Source: Mycobacterium paraterrae (GTDB lineage Bacteria; Actinomycetota; Actinomycetes; Mycobacteriales; Mycobacteriaceae). From it: DNA of 64,000 bases. Shown here piece after piece: positions 42,614 through 50,533 of the stretch (the first letter of the stretch is position 1; the number at the start of each line of letters is the position of its first letter). The position numbers and the translations under genes were made by a program. Under the pieces are notes generated by a model. That model was not told the DNA's origin and searched no databases. It saw only the letters and a list, made by a program, of their open reading frames with translations. The stretch lies in contig NZ_CP092488.2 of NCBI RefSeq assembly GCF_022430545.2, forward strand, positions 3,410,001 to 3,474,000. Reading direction: 5' to 3'.

Positions 42614-44071
42614 ATGGCGCAGCAACGCTACTCGGGAAACATCATCACCAACGTAGACACCTACAAGAATGCGCACAGCCAGATGTATCCCGAAGGCACC
42701 GAATATGTTTCGAGCTACATCGAGTCCCGGGGCGGCATGTATCCGTCGATCTTGTTCACCGGCCTGCAGCCTTTCCTGCGTGAGTACCTCATGCACCCCT
42801 TCACGATCGAGGACATTCACGAAGCTCACGACGTGCACGTGTCCATGGGAGTCCCGTTCCAGCGTCAAATCTGGATCGACCTACTCAACGACCATGGCGG
42901 CCACCTGCCATTGGAAATCGAGGCAGTGCCCGAAGGCACTGTCGTGCCAACGCGCAACGTACTCGTCCAGGTCGTCAACACCGACCCTAAGTATCCCTGG
43001 GTCACCGGGTTCGTCGAAACCGCGCTGCTCCGTGCCGTCTGGTACCCGTCCACCGTCGCCACCACCAGTTGGATTGCGAAACAACACATTCGAGGCTTCC
43101 TGGAGAAGACGTCGGACCACCCCGAGATGATCCGGCTCTACCTCCACGACTACGGCGCGCGCGGTGTCAGCTCGTTCGAGTCCGCAGCACTAGGCGGAGT
43201 CGCGCACCTCATCAATTTCGACCAGACTGACAACGTCCCCGGGTATTTGGGATCGCGTCGCTGGTACAACGGACCCGCGCCGAGTGGCGCCGCGGTGTTC
43301 CAAGAACACGCCACTGTCGCGGCGGCCGGCCGCGAGAACGAGGCCAACTCGTTCAGGCGTTTGCTGAACTTCCCTGGTGCCGCGGCCGTCGGGCTCCTCG
43401 TCGACACCTACGACCATGACAATGCCGTGAAGAACATCCTTGGCAAGGAACTGAACTCGGAGGTTCGCGGCTTCGAAGGACTTGTGATCGTTCGCTGCGA
43501 TTCCGGTGACGCAGTCCTCACCCCAGTGGAAACGGTCGAAAGTCTCATGGCGAGCTTCGGTTACGAGACCAACGGCAAAGGCTACCGTGTGCTGCCACCG
43601 TTCATCCGGGTGGTCCAAGGCGACGGCCTCACACTGGACAGCTACCTCGCTATCTACGCCGAGCTCGAAGCGCGTGGCCTGGCCGCCGACAACGTGCTGT
43701 GTGGGATGGGCGGTGGACTGTTGCAGAAGCCGGACCGCGACTCGATGAACTTCGGTATGAAGGCCAGCGCGGTACGCATCAGAGGTGAGTGGCGCGATGT
43801 CTTCAAGTCGCCGAAGGGAAGCGCGATGAAGCGCTCGAAGGCCGGGCGGCTCGCGCTCTGCAAACTGGACGGGGACTACCGCACGGTACGGCGCGAGGAG
43901 ATCCCTGCCGAGGAAAATCTGCTGACCCCGGTGTTCCGCGACGGAAAGCTGCTTCGCGAATGGAGCATGAGCGACCTGATCCGGCGAAGCGAAATGCCAA
44001 CTCCGTCGAGCTATTACGCACCTGAGGCCCGGCAAGCCAATGACGCGACACCAGTGGCGTTGACTGGATAA
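42614..44071 (+). CDS. NAMPT-family phosphoribosyltransferase, copy 2
   Basis: 485 aa. NVDTYKNAHSQMYPEGTEY near the N-terminus keeps the Asp-x-Tyr-Lys of NAMPT. LHDYGARGVSSFESAALGG, catalytic His232 in QEHATV, LLVDTYDHDNAVKNI, RCDSGDA, IRVVQGDGLTLDS, GMGGGLLQKPDRD and KRSKAGRLAL follow. As in copies 1 and 3, the segment aligned by hand with human NSREQKK reads TTSWIAKQ, replacing an Arg that contacts phosphate in human NAMPT. It may make NMN from nicotinamide, or a ribotide of a related base or amide. It is followed by copy 3 on the same strand. Confidence 0.87.
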   Translation: MAQQRYSGNIITNVDTYKNAHSQMYPEGTEYVSSYIESRGGMYPSILFTGLQPFLREYLMHPFTIEDIHEAHDVHVSMGVPFQRQIWIDLLNDHGGHLPLEIEAVPEGTVVPTRNVLVQVVNTDPKYPWVTGFVETALLRAVWYPSTVATTSWIAKQHIRGFLEKTSDHPEMIRLYLHDYGARGVSSFESAALGGVAHLINFDQTDNVPGYLGSRRWYNGPAPSGAAVFQEHATVAAAGRENEANSFRRLLNFPGAAAVGLLVDTYDHDNAVKNILGKELNSEVRGFEGLVIVRCDSGDAVLTPVETVESLMASFGYETNGKGYRVLPPFIRVVQGDGLTLDSYLAIYAELEARGLAADNVLCGMGGGLLQKPDRDSMNFGMKASAVRIRGEWRDVFKSPKGSAMKRSKAGRLALCKLDGDYRTVRREEIPAEENLLTPVFRDGKLLREWSMSDLIRRSEMPTPSSYYAPEARQANDATPVALTG

Positions 44072-44125
44072 CGTCCCGAGGTGGGCGTGCTCATCGGCCT
44101 GCCAAGCTTCCATCGCCTAGGGTAA

Positions 44126-44139
44126 TGGAATCGATTCCA
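44126..44139. promoter_or_regulatory. Perfect palindrome related to the operator motif
   Basis: TGGAATCGATTCCA: central CG with GAATC half-sites, like the variant sites at 41105 and 21730. It may be an additional LacI-family operator. Confidence 0.5.
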
Positions 44140-44303
44140 GTTTGTTACGCCTCCTATTCGCACACATTGCCTTCCGATGACGCGGGTGGAGTGCGCGCGA
44201 GATATGCGTGAGCGCAGCTAATTAGGTAAAGAACCGGTTAATCCTGCTGGGAAACCTGCAGCTCATTTGCGTTGTCGAATCGCTGCACTCCGATTGACAG
44301 GGC

Positions 44304-44321
44304 CAATAGAAACGTTACTAT
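44304..44321 (+). promoter_or_regulatory. LacI-type operator-like site before NAMPT-like gene 3
   Basis: CAATAGAAACGTTACTAT, about 105 bp upstream of the ATG at 44427. Confidence 0.8.
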
Positions 44322-44426
44322 TTTGTCAGTGCGATGCGACGGTCGCAGCAGTGCGTCGTTGGCCGAGCCGGGATTCAAAATGTTGGAGCCTCGTCTCATT
44401 CGCTCACACCGAGAACAGGAGCACTG

Positions 44427-45887
44427 ATGTCGCGCAGTAGCTACGCCAACATCATCATCAACACCGACAACTACAAGCATTGCCACTACCCGCTGTACCC
44501 GAAGGGCACGGAGTACGTCTCGAGCTATATCGAGGCGCGCGGCGGAGAGTTCCCCGTGACGATGTTCGTTGGGCTGCAGGCATTTCTGCGCGAGTACCTG
44601 ATGAAGCCGATCACCATCGACGACGTCGACCAGGCCGAGTACTACATGCGTGAACAAGGCATGCACTTCAATCGCGACAACTGGATGGGCATTGTCAACG
44701 ACCACGACGGGTTCCTCCCGGTGGAGATCGAGGCGGTACCGGAAGGCTTGGTACTGCCCATCCGTAACGTCTTGGTCCAGATCATCAACACCGATCCCAA
44801 ATACTATTGGGTGACAAGCTTTTTCGAGACGGCGCTATTGCGCGCCGTCTGGTACCCAACCACCGTGGGAACCATCAGCTGGCTGGCCAAGCAGGTGATC
44901 AAGGAGGCGCTCGACCGTACGTCTGACCATCCAGAGTTGCTGCGTCACTGCCTACACGATTATGGCGCGCGTGGTGTCAGCTCACAGGAATCGGCTGCTC
45001 TGGGCGGGCTGGCGCACTTGGTCAACTTCTCACAAAGCGATACCGTCCCCGGCATCATTGCCGCCAAGGAGTTCTATAACGCTGTGGCGCCGTCGAATTC
45101 GGGACCCAACTCTGAACACGCCGGCTTTTGCGCGTGGGGCCGCGAGAACGAGGCAGCCGCCATGCGCAACATGCTGGAGGTACACGCCAAGCATGGGATG
45201 GCCCTGTTGCTCACCGATACCTACGACCACGAGAACGCCGTCAAGAACATCATCTGCGGTGAGCTCCGCGATGTCGTGAGCAACTTCCCCGGTCTGGTCG
45301 GGGTGCGTCCCGATTCCGGCGACGTGGTGCAGGTGACGGCTGATACCACCCAGTGGTTGATCGACGGTTTCGGCAGCACCACGAACAGTAAGGGCTTCAA
45401 GGTGCTGCCCGATTTCGTCCGGGTTGTCCAGGGCGACGGGGTAACTCGCGAAAGCCTGCCCTTGGTCTACGCGGAGTTGGAACGCCGCGGCTTCTCCGCC
45501 GAGAACGCGGTCTTCGGCATGGGTGGCGGGTTGTTGCAGCATTGCAATCGCGACACCAGTGCCTTCGGTCAGAAGGCTAGCGCCGTGTGCGTCAACGGTG
45601 AGTGGCGCGATATCAATAAGCAGCCAACCGGAGACGCAGTCAAGGCTTCGAAGCGGGGCCGCCTCGCTCTGCGGTACGCCGACGGCGACTACCAAACGGT
45701 GCGCCGCGAATCGATCGCGCCCGGCGACAACGTGCTGCAGCCGGTGTTCCGCAACGGCAAGTTGCTGAAGAAGTGGGACTTCAGCGAGCTGATCGAACGC
45801 AGTGAGCGAGAGGTACCGCAAAGTTACTACGCGGATGCCGTTGCACCGCTGCGTTCTGCACCGCACGCGTTGGCCGACGCGTCCTGA
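44427..45887 (+). CDS. NAMPT-family phosphoribosyltransferase, copy 3
   Basis: 486 aa from the ATG at 44427 behind ACAGGAG. It is the copy closest to canonical NAMPT: NTDNYKHCHYPLYPKGTEY, LHDYGARGVSSQESA (the SSQE of vertebrate NAMPT), catalytic His231 in SEHAGF, LLTDTYDHENAVKNII, RPDSGDV, VRVVQGDGVTRE, GMGGGLLQHCNRD and KRGRLALRY. The expected reaction is nicotinamide (or analogue) + PRPP + ATP to ribotide, PPi, ADP and Pi. Having three full-length paralogues in one regulon suggests different acceptors or hetero-oligomers. Confidence 0.88.
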   Translation: MSRSSYANIIINTDNYKHCHYPLYPKGTEYVSSYIEARGGEFPVTMFVGLQAFLREYLMKPITIDDVDQAEYYMREQGMHFNRDNWMGIVNDHDGFLPVEIEAVPEGLVLPIRNVLVQIINTDPKYYWVTSFFETALLRAVWYPTTVGTISWLAKQVIKEALDRTSDHPELLRHCLHDYGARGVSSQESAALGGLAHLVNFSQSDTVPGIIAAKEFYNAVAPSNSGPNSEHAGFCAWGRENEAAAMRNMLEVHAKHGMALLLTDTYDHENAVKNIICGELRDVVSNFPGLVGVRPDSGDVVQVTADTTQWLIDGFGSTTNSKGFKVLPDFVRVVQGDGVTRESLPLVYAELERRGFSAENAVFGMGGGLLQHCNRDTSAFGQKASAVCVNGEWRDINKQPTGDAVKASKRGRLALRYADGDYQTVRRESIAPGDNVLQPVFRNGKLLKKWDFSELIERSEREVPQSYYADAVAPLRSAPHALADAS

Positions 45888-45915
45888 CGGCGTGCTCGCG
45901 GAACGCGTTGTCGCA

Positions 45916-46956
45916 TCACAGCTTTGAGATGTCGATGACGAAGCGGTAGCGCACGTCGCTGGCGAGCACGCGCTCATAGGCCATGTTGATGCAATCGGGC
46001 TCGATGAGTTCGATGTCGGGCGTCACGTCGTGTTCGGCGCAGAAGTCCAGCATTTCCTGGGTTTCGCCGATGCTGCCGACTTGCGAGCCGGACAAACTGC
46101 GTCTCCCCGCCAGCAGCACTCCGGCAGGTACCTCCAACGGATGCGCCGGGATTCCGAGTTCGACGAGTGTGCCGTCGACATCGAGCAGATCCAGGTAGGC
46201 GCCGAGGTCGAGGTTGGCCGACACGGTGTTGACGATCAGGTCGAAGCTGCCACGCAACGTGCGGAAGGTGTCCGGGTCCGCGGTCGCGTAATACCGGTCG
46301 GCGCCCAGTCGCAACCCGTCCTCCATCTTCTTCAATGTTTGGGAAAGCACCGTCACCTCGGCGCCCATTGCCGCCGCAAGCTTGACCCCCATATGACCCA
46401 AACCGCCCAAGCCCACGACCGCAAGACGGGTGCCGCTTCCGACGTGCCAGTGTCGCAGCGGCGAGAAAAGCGTGATGCCCGCGCACATCAACGGCGCGGC
46501 CTTGTCCAGCGCCAGTGAGTCGGGAATGCGCACCACGTAGTTTTCGTCGATCACTATCGATTCGCTGTAACCACCCTGCGTCGGCTGCCCATCTCGGCCG
46601 ATGGAATTGATCGTCGGGGTCAGCCCGATCGTGCAGTACTGCTCCAGACCATTCCGGCAGCTGCGGCATTCACGGCAGGAGTCTGCGATGAGACCCACGC
46701 CGACTCTGTCGCCTTTCTTGTACTTCGTCACCCGGGCGCCGACCTCGGCGACGACGCCGGCGATTTCGTGGCCGGGAACCATCGGGTAGTTCGTCGGCCC
46801 CCATTCGGCCCGAGCGACATGAATGTCGGAGTGGCAGATACCCGCAAACCTGATGTCGATCGCGACGTCGTGCGGACCGGGGTCGCGGCGGCTGATCGTC
46901 GTCTTGCAGAGCGGTTCGGTTGCCGAGAGGGCGGCATATGCGGAGACGATGTTCAT
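45916..46956 (-). CDS. Zinc-dependent NADP(H) alcohol dehydrogenase/aldehyde reductase, AdhC-like
   Basis: 346 aa from the ATG at 46956. Medium-chain dehydrogenase of the cinnamyl-alcohol-dehydrogenase type: FAGICHSDIHVARAEWG and PGHEIAG (catalytic zinc), CRECRSCRNGLEQYC (structural zinc), and VVGLGGLGHMGVKLAAAMGA (Rossmann). It closely resembles, as recalled, M. tuberculosis AdhC (Rv3045), but is a separate copy inside the island. It is divergent from the GATase1-like/LacI/ribokinase genes, with an operator-like site 60-80 bp upstream, and may interconvert an aldehyde and alcohol of the regulon's substrate. Confidence 0.9.
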   Translation of the reverse strand: MNIVSAYAALSATEPLCKTTISRRDPGPHDVAIDIRFAGICHSDIHVARAEWGPTNYPMVPGHEIAGVVAEVGARVTKYKKGDRVGVGLIADSCRECRSCRNGLEQYCTIGLTPTINSIGRDGQPTQGGYSESIVIDENYVVRIPDSLALDKAAPLMCAGITLFSPLRHWHVGSGTRLAVVGLGGLGHMGVKLAAAMGAEVTVLSQTLKKMEDGLRLGADRYYATADPDTFRTLRGSFDLIVNTVSANLDLGAYLDLLDVDGTLVELGIPAHPLEVPAGVLLAGRRSLSGSQVGSIGETQEMLDFCAEHDVTPDIELIEPDCINMAYERVLASDVRYRFVIDISKL

Positions 46957-47017
46957 AAAGAGTCCTCGATCTCGGTCGTTCCGGGTCGGCAAGGAGCGGC
47001 TGGACGCGTTGGCAATT

Positions 47018-47036
47018 GCCAGAAACGATTATATTC
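47018..47036 (+). promoter_or_regulatory. LacI-type operator-like site before adhC-like gene
   Basis: GCCAGAAACGATTATATTC, 62 bp upstream of the minus-strand adhC-like start; core AGAAACGAT. Confidence 0.7.
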
Positions 47037-47346
47037 GCGACCTTCCCCGATGTCTCTGCGGGATCACCCTAGGCCCCGCGTCGTAGTGCCTTCCCCTCAG
47101 TTGCAAGAAGTCTTAAATCGTTCGCTGTCAATCGGTTCGGGAGCATTGATGGGGCTGAGGACGTGATAGCACCGTGGACGCCGGATAGTCGGCGTGTCAG
47201 AGACTCCCAGGGTTGGTTGGAACGGATTACCATTCGGATACGTCGATGGCCTGGCCGCGAAGCGTGCGGTATTGGCGCAGGTGACCTCGGTCCGATACTG
47301 CCGAAGCCGTAGATCGTCGCTTGACCGTGCATGGCAGGCTCGAATA

Positions 47347-47364
47347 GGATAGAAACGATACTAG
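47347..47364 (+). promoter_or_regulatory. LacI-type operator-like site before the GATase1-like/LacI/ribokinase operon
   Basis: GGATAGAAACGATACTAG, about 190 bp upstream of the ATG at 47557; it would make the lacI-type gene autoregulated as second gene of the operon. Confidence 0.75.
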
Positions 47365-47556
47365 CGCAGCCGTGGAGTGGGCTGCATGCGTCACGTGGGG
47401 AGGGCCGGTTCGTCAGGTAGTCGAATCCCGCGCCCGGCATCACCGCAACCGTGCAGCGCCAGTGCAAGCCTCGCCCGATTGGTGTTCGAGGGCATCCGAT
47501 ACCACGGCAGCACTGTTCCCGCTGTTCTCATAGCAACCTCGACACCTGGAGACTGG

Positions 47557-48357
47557 ATGAGCAAAAAGGGATTTGGCCAGCTAAGTGCATTGGTGGTCGG
47601 GGAGTCGTGGATCAAACACACCACTCACATGAAGGGATTCGACCACTTCCACTCCACGGAGTACGAAGAAGGCGCGGGCGAATTCCTCGAAGCTGTCTCC
47701 AGCGGTGGCATTGACGTGACGTACATACGCGGCCACGAAGTCTCGAGTCGATTCCCGACGAGCCTTGAGCGCCTTGAGGATTACGACGTCGTGGTGATCA
47801 GCGATGTAGGCGCCAACACGTTTCTGCTGACCGACGACACGTTTCTCCGGTCGAAGCCGACCGTCAACCGACTGTCGTTGATCGCCGACTACGTCCAGCG
47901 CGGCGGGGGATTGCTGATGGTCGGCGGCTACCTTTCGTTCACGGGCATCGACGGTCGGGCGCGCTACGGTATGAGCCCACTGGCCGACGTCTTGCCGGTC
48001 GAGCTCTTGGCTTTCGACGACAGGATCGAGGTCCCCGAAGGTGCCGTTGCGGAATTCGACGTGCCGGACCACGATGCACTCGGCGAAACGCCGCCCAGGT
48101 GGCCGGCATTGCTCGGCTACAACCGGGTAGTTGCCAAACCTGACGCTCAGGTCATCGCGCGCTATCGAGATGATCCCTTGCTGGTCGTGGGAACCCATGG
48201 CGCCGGTAGAGTTTCTGCTTTCACTTCTGATCTAGCTCCGCATTGGGCCCCTCCGGAGTTTCTCGACTGGGAGCACTACCAGGCTTTGTGGGTCTCGTTG
48301 CTGACGTGGACCAGCGGTCGATACGAAGCAGGGCGCGGCTCGGTCAAGACGGCCTGA
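47557..48357 (+). CDS. GATase1-like (class I glutamine amidotransferase-like) protein of unknown function
   Basis: 266 aa from the ATG at 47557; the frame is open upstream but reads as non-coding. LSALVVGESWIKHTTHMKG, YDVVVISDVGANTFLL, LIADYVQRGGGLLMVGGYLSF and LLVVGTHGAGRVSAFTSDLAPHW match the GATase1_like (PF07090) group. Related proteins such as ThuA act in sugar metabolism. There is no Cys nucleophile at the usual elbow (MVGGYLS), so it is not a glutamine amidotransferase in function. The next gene, for the LacI regulator, starts within 25 bp. Confidence 0.75.
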   Translation: MSKKGFGQLSALVVGESWIKHTTHMKGFDHFHSTEYEEGAGEFLEAVSSGGIDVTYIRGHEVSSRFPTSLERLEDYDVVVISDVGANTFLLTDDTFLRSKPTVNRLSLIADYVQRGGGLLMVGGYLSFTGIDGRARYGMSPLADVLPVELLAFDDRIEVPEGAVAEFDVPDHDALGETPPRWPALLGYNRVVAKPDAQVIARYRDDPLLVVGTHGAGRVSAFTSDLAPHWAPPEFLDWEHYQALWVSLLTWTSGRYEAGRGSVKTA

Positions 48358-48381
48358 CAAACGAGTAGGATGCACCGCCAG

Positions 48382-49410
48382 ATGAATACCGCTCGACGCC
48401 CTACCATGAAAGACGTTGCGCGCCATGCAGGCGTGTCGCTGAGCACTGTCAGCTATGTGCTCAACGACAGCGGCCCGGTGGCACCGAGCCGCAGGACACG
48501 AGTCCTGGATGCCGTCCGGGTGCTCAACTACGCACCCAACGAAGCGGCACGCGGGCTGAAGAAGCGGTCCTCCCCCAACATCGGGCTCGTCATTCCCGAG
48601 CTGTCCAATCAGTTCTTCGCGCTACTTGTCGAAGGCGTCGAGCAAGTCGTTTCCGCCAACGGCGGGCTGGTGGTTCTGTGCGCGCCCGAGGCGACAGCTG
48701 ACGATGAGTCCATCAATGGACGGCTGCTGCGTAGTCAGCGCCTCAACGGGATCGTCTACCTGGCAGGGTCTCGCACGTCGTCGAGCTCGATCGTCGAGCT
48801 GACCCGTCAAGGTCCGGTCGTTCTCGTGGATGAGTTCGTGCCCGGCTTCGACGATCTGCCCGCCATCGTGTCCGACAACCGCCGCGGCGCCCGGGAGGTC
48901 GCCCAGTGCGTCACCGACGCCGGGCACCGCAACCTGGCCATCATCGCCGGTCCGGAATCGCTGTGGACGACGCAGCAGCGGCTCTCGGGATACCGCGAGG
49001 CGCTGGCGGCCGTCGGGGTGAATCCGGATGCTGTGCCGGTCTTTTGGGGGGATTATCGCCAGCAATCCGGATGGGAGTTGGGCAAGACCGCACTGAGCGT
49101 GCCGGCATCTGAACGACCGACGGCACTGTTGTGCGCCAACGACCTGATGGCGGTCGGCGTACTCGAATACTGCCGATCCGTGGGTATCTCCGTGCCCTCG
49201 GAGGTCAGCGTTGTCGGGTTCGACGACATTCCGTTCGTCTCCTTGCTGACCCCCAGACTGACGACCGTCCGCCAGCCTGCCCGCGACATGGGACGTCAAG
49301 CGGCGACCCTGCTCTTCGATCTGATGGCGGGCAACGGCGCGAGTCCACTTCCCGAGTTGTTGCCAGCCGAGCTGATGGTGCGCGACTCGGTCGCGCCGCC
49401 ACCTCGGTAG
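48382..49410 (+). CDS. LacI/PurR-family transcriptional regulator
   Basis: 342 aa from the ATG at 48382 (an ATG at 48370 is equally open). N-terminal helix-turn-helix TMKDVARHAGVSLSTVSYVL, hinge helix NEAARGLKKRSSP, then the periplasmic-binding-protein-like domain (IGLVIPELSNQFFALLVEGV, LLCANDLMAVGVLEY, VVGFDDIPFVSLLTPRLTTV). LacI proteins bind palindromes with a central CG, matching the AACGTT centre of the repeated motif in this region. The ligand is probably a sugar, nucleoside or base; unknown. The next gene, for ribokinase, follows after 9 bp. Confidence 0.92.
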   Translation: MNTARRPTMKDVARHAGVSLSTVSYVLNDSGPVAPSRRTRVLDAVRVLNYAPNEAARGLKKRSSPNIGLVIPELSNQFFALLVEGVEQVVSANGGLVVLCAPEATADDESINGRLLRSQRLNGIVYLAGSRTSSSSIVELTRQGPVVLVDEFVPGFDDLPAIVSDNRRGAREVAQCVTDAGHRNLAIIAGPESLWTTQQRLSGYREALAAVGVNPDAVPVFWGDYRQQSGWELGKTALSVPASERPTALLCANDLMAVGVLEYCRSVGISVPSEVSVVGFDDIPFVSLLTPRLTTVRQPARDMGRQAATLLFDLMAGNGASPLPELLPAELMVRDSVAPPPR

Positions 49411-49419
49411 GGCAGCGGC

Positions 49420-50331
49420 ATGCACGAAACAACCTGTCGGCCAACGGTCTACGTCGTCGGTGCGATCAACATCGACATAGTGATCAAGACCAGTCGGTTT
49501 CCGAGTCCGGGCGAGACCGTCGTGGGTGATCGCGCCGAGCACCACGGTGGCGGTAAGGGGGCCAACGCCGCCGTAGCAGCAGCTCGAGCCGGTGCCAACG
49601 TGGTGCTCATCGGCGCCGTCGGAGTTGATGCGAACGGCGAACTCGCGCTGGCAGACCTCAACTCCTGCAACGTCGACACTCGACGGGTGCGACGGTGCGA
49701 CGGCGCCAGCACCGGTCTGGCGATGATCGTCGTCGACGACGCGGGCGAGAACCAGATCACCGTAGGAGTGGGAGCCAACGCGGAAGTCGCCGGCGACACC
49801 GTTGCGCAGATCCTGCAAGGCGAGCTTCGCCCGAACGACTGCGTGCTCGTCAGTACCGAGATACCCGGCGACGCGGTCCTGGCCGCAGTCGAGCACGCCG
49901 AATCGGTCGGCGCGACCTGTGTTCTCAACCCCGCGCCGCCGGTCGACGAAGTGCTCGACGCGTTCGCCTACAAGCCGATCCTCACTCCGAACGCAGGGGA
50001 GTGCCGCCAGCTCGCCATGCGAATCGGCCTATCGGCCAGGGACATTCGTACCGCAGCTACCGAACTATGCGAGTACACCGGAGCGCCGGTCGTTGTGACG
50101 ATGGGCGGAGAAGGTGTACTTCTATGCGAACCGGGAAAATCGCCGGTGCATATTGAACCCCTTGACGTATCCGTCGTCGATACAACGGGCGCAGGCGACA
50201 GTTTCAACGGCGTGTTCGCCGCGAGGCTGGCAGACGGCGATGCCATCGATGCCGCTGCCTCGGCGGCTAATCGCGCGGCCGCGAAATCCGTCGAAGTCTT
50301 CGGTGCGCGTGGGCTCTTGCGAACTAGCTGA
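49420..50331 (+). CDS. Ribokinase (PfkB family)
   Basis: 303 aa. VVGAINIDIVIKTSRFPSPG and GGGKGANAAVAAARAGANV are the ribokinase N-terminal motifs. GAVGVDANGELALADL, VLNPAPP and the anion-hole motif DTTGAGDSFNGVFAARLADG follow. It phosphorylates ribose to ribose 5-phosphate, the substrate of the PRPP synthetase at 39407. It is co-transcribed with the LacI-type gene. Its TGA (50329-50331) lies right at the beginning of the second tRNA-like repeat, so it is the last gene of the island. Confidence 0.92.
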   Translation: MHETTCRPTVYVVGAINIDIVIKTSRFPSPGETVVGDRAEHHGGGKGANAAVAAARAGANVVLIGAVGVDANGELALADLNSCNVDTRRVRRCDGASTGLAMIVVDDAGENQITVGVGANAEVAGDTVAQILQGELRPNDCVLVSTEIPGDAVLAAVEHAESVGATCVLNPAPPVDEVLDAFAYKPILTPNAGECRQLAMRIGLSARDIRTAATELCEYTGAPVVVTMGGEGVLLCEPGKSPVHIEPLDVSVVDTTGAGDSFNGVFAARLADGDAIDAAASAANRAAAKSVEVFGARGLLRTS

Positions 50332-50334
50332 TCC

Positions 50335-50389
50335 CCTGTCCCCGCCACTAGTGCAAACGGCCCCCGGAGATCACTCCGGGGGCCGTTTT
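50335..50389 (+). repeat. Right copy of direct repeat: tRNA 3'-end fragment plus terminator (attR-like)
   Basis: CCTGTCCCCGC (50335-50345) and the 35-nt terminator (50355-50389) repeat 5329-5339 and 5350-5384. No other part of a tRNA is present here, so this is a tRNA 3' fragment and not a second gene. Confidence 0.8.
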
Positions 50390-50390
50390 T
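50355..50390 (+). terminator. Rho-independent-type terminator after ribokinase
   Basis: Same hairpin as at 5351-5384 (AACGGCCCCCGGAG stem) followed by TTTTT. It ends the LacI-ribokinase operon. Confidence 0.88.
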
Positions 50391-50533
50391 CATGCGTGGA
50401 GGGCCTGAAACTGAGCGACGCGGAGGAGGGGGTTCCGCACGGTATTTGGGGAGTTTTCCCCATGCGCGCCGATCACTGGAGCAGCGACGATTCTCAGCAT
50501 TAGCTCAGACGAACGCGACCCAAGGAGACTCTC

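Larger units (their letters stand above)
44072..44426. other. 355-bp region between NAMPT-like genes 2 and 3
   Basis: No gene is supported. It contains a perfect 14-bp palindrome (44126-44139), a GAACCGGTTAA element at about 44229-44239, and an operator-like site at 44304-44321. NAMPT-like gene 3 therefore seems to have its own regulated promoter. Confidence 0.5.
46957..47556. other. 600-bp divergent region upstream of adhC-like and GATase1-like genes
   Basis: No gene is supported; open frames here lack RBS and family resemblance. It carries two operator-like sites (47018-47036 and 47347-47364). The long leader before 47557 may include an untranslated region. Confidence 0.5.

Noticed and set aside
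39407..45887. Reading the PRPP synthetase plus NAMPT-like genes as a phage-type NAD reconstitution (NARP1-like) system
   Set aside because: NARP1 enzymes are phage-borne variants that use ADP-ribose. Here the PRPP synthetase loops look canonical, the genes sit with a nucleoside hydrolase, ribokinase and LacI regulator, and no phage genes are present. A metabolic role fits better, though the resemblance deserves a structural check.
46768..47166. A 132-codon frame crossing the adhC-like upstream region
   Set aside because: It overlaps the 5' part of adhC on the other strand and an operator-like site, and its product is Arg/Pro-rich without resemblance.
5385..50334. An integrase, transposase or excisionase for the island
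   Set aside because: I looked for tyrosine or serine recombinase and transposase motifs in all gene products of the interval and found none. The island call rests on the repeat and gene content only.
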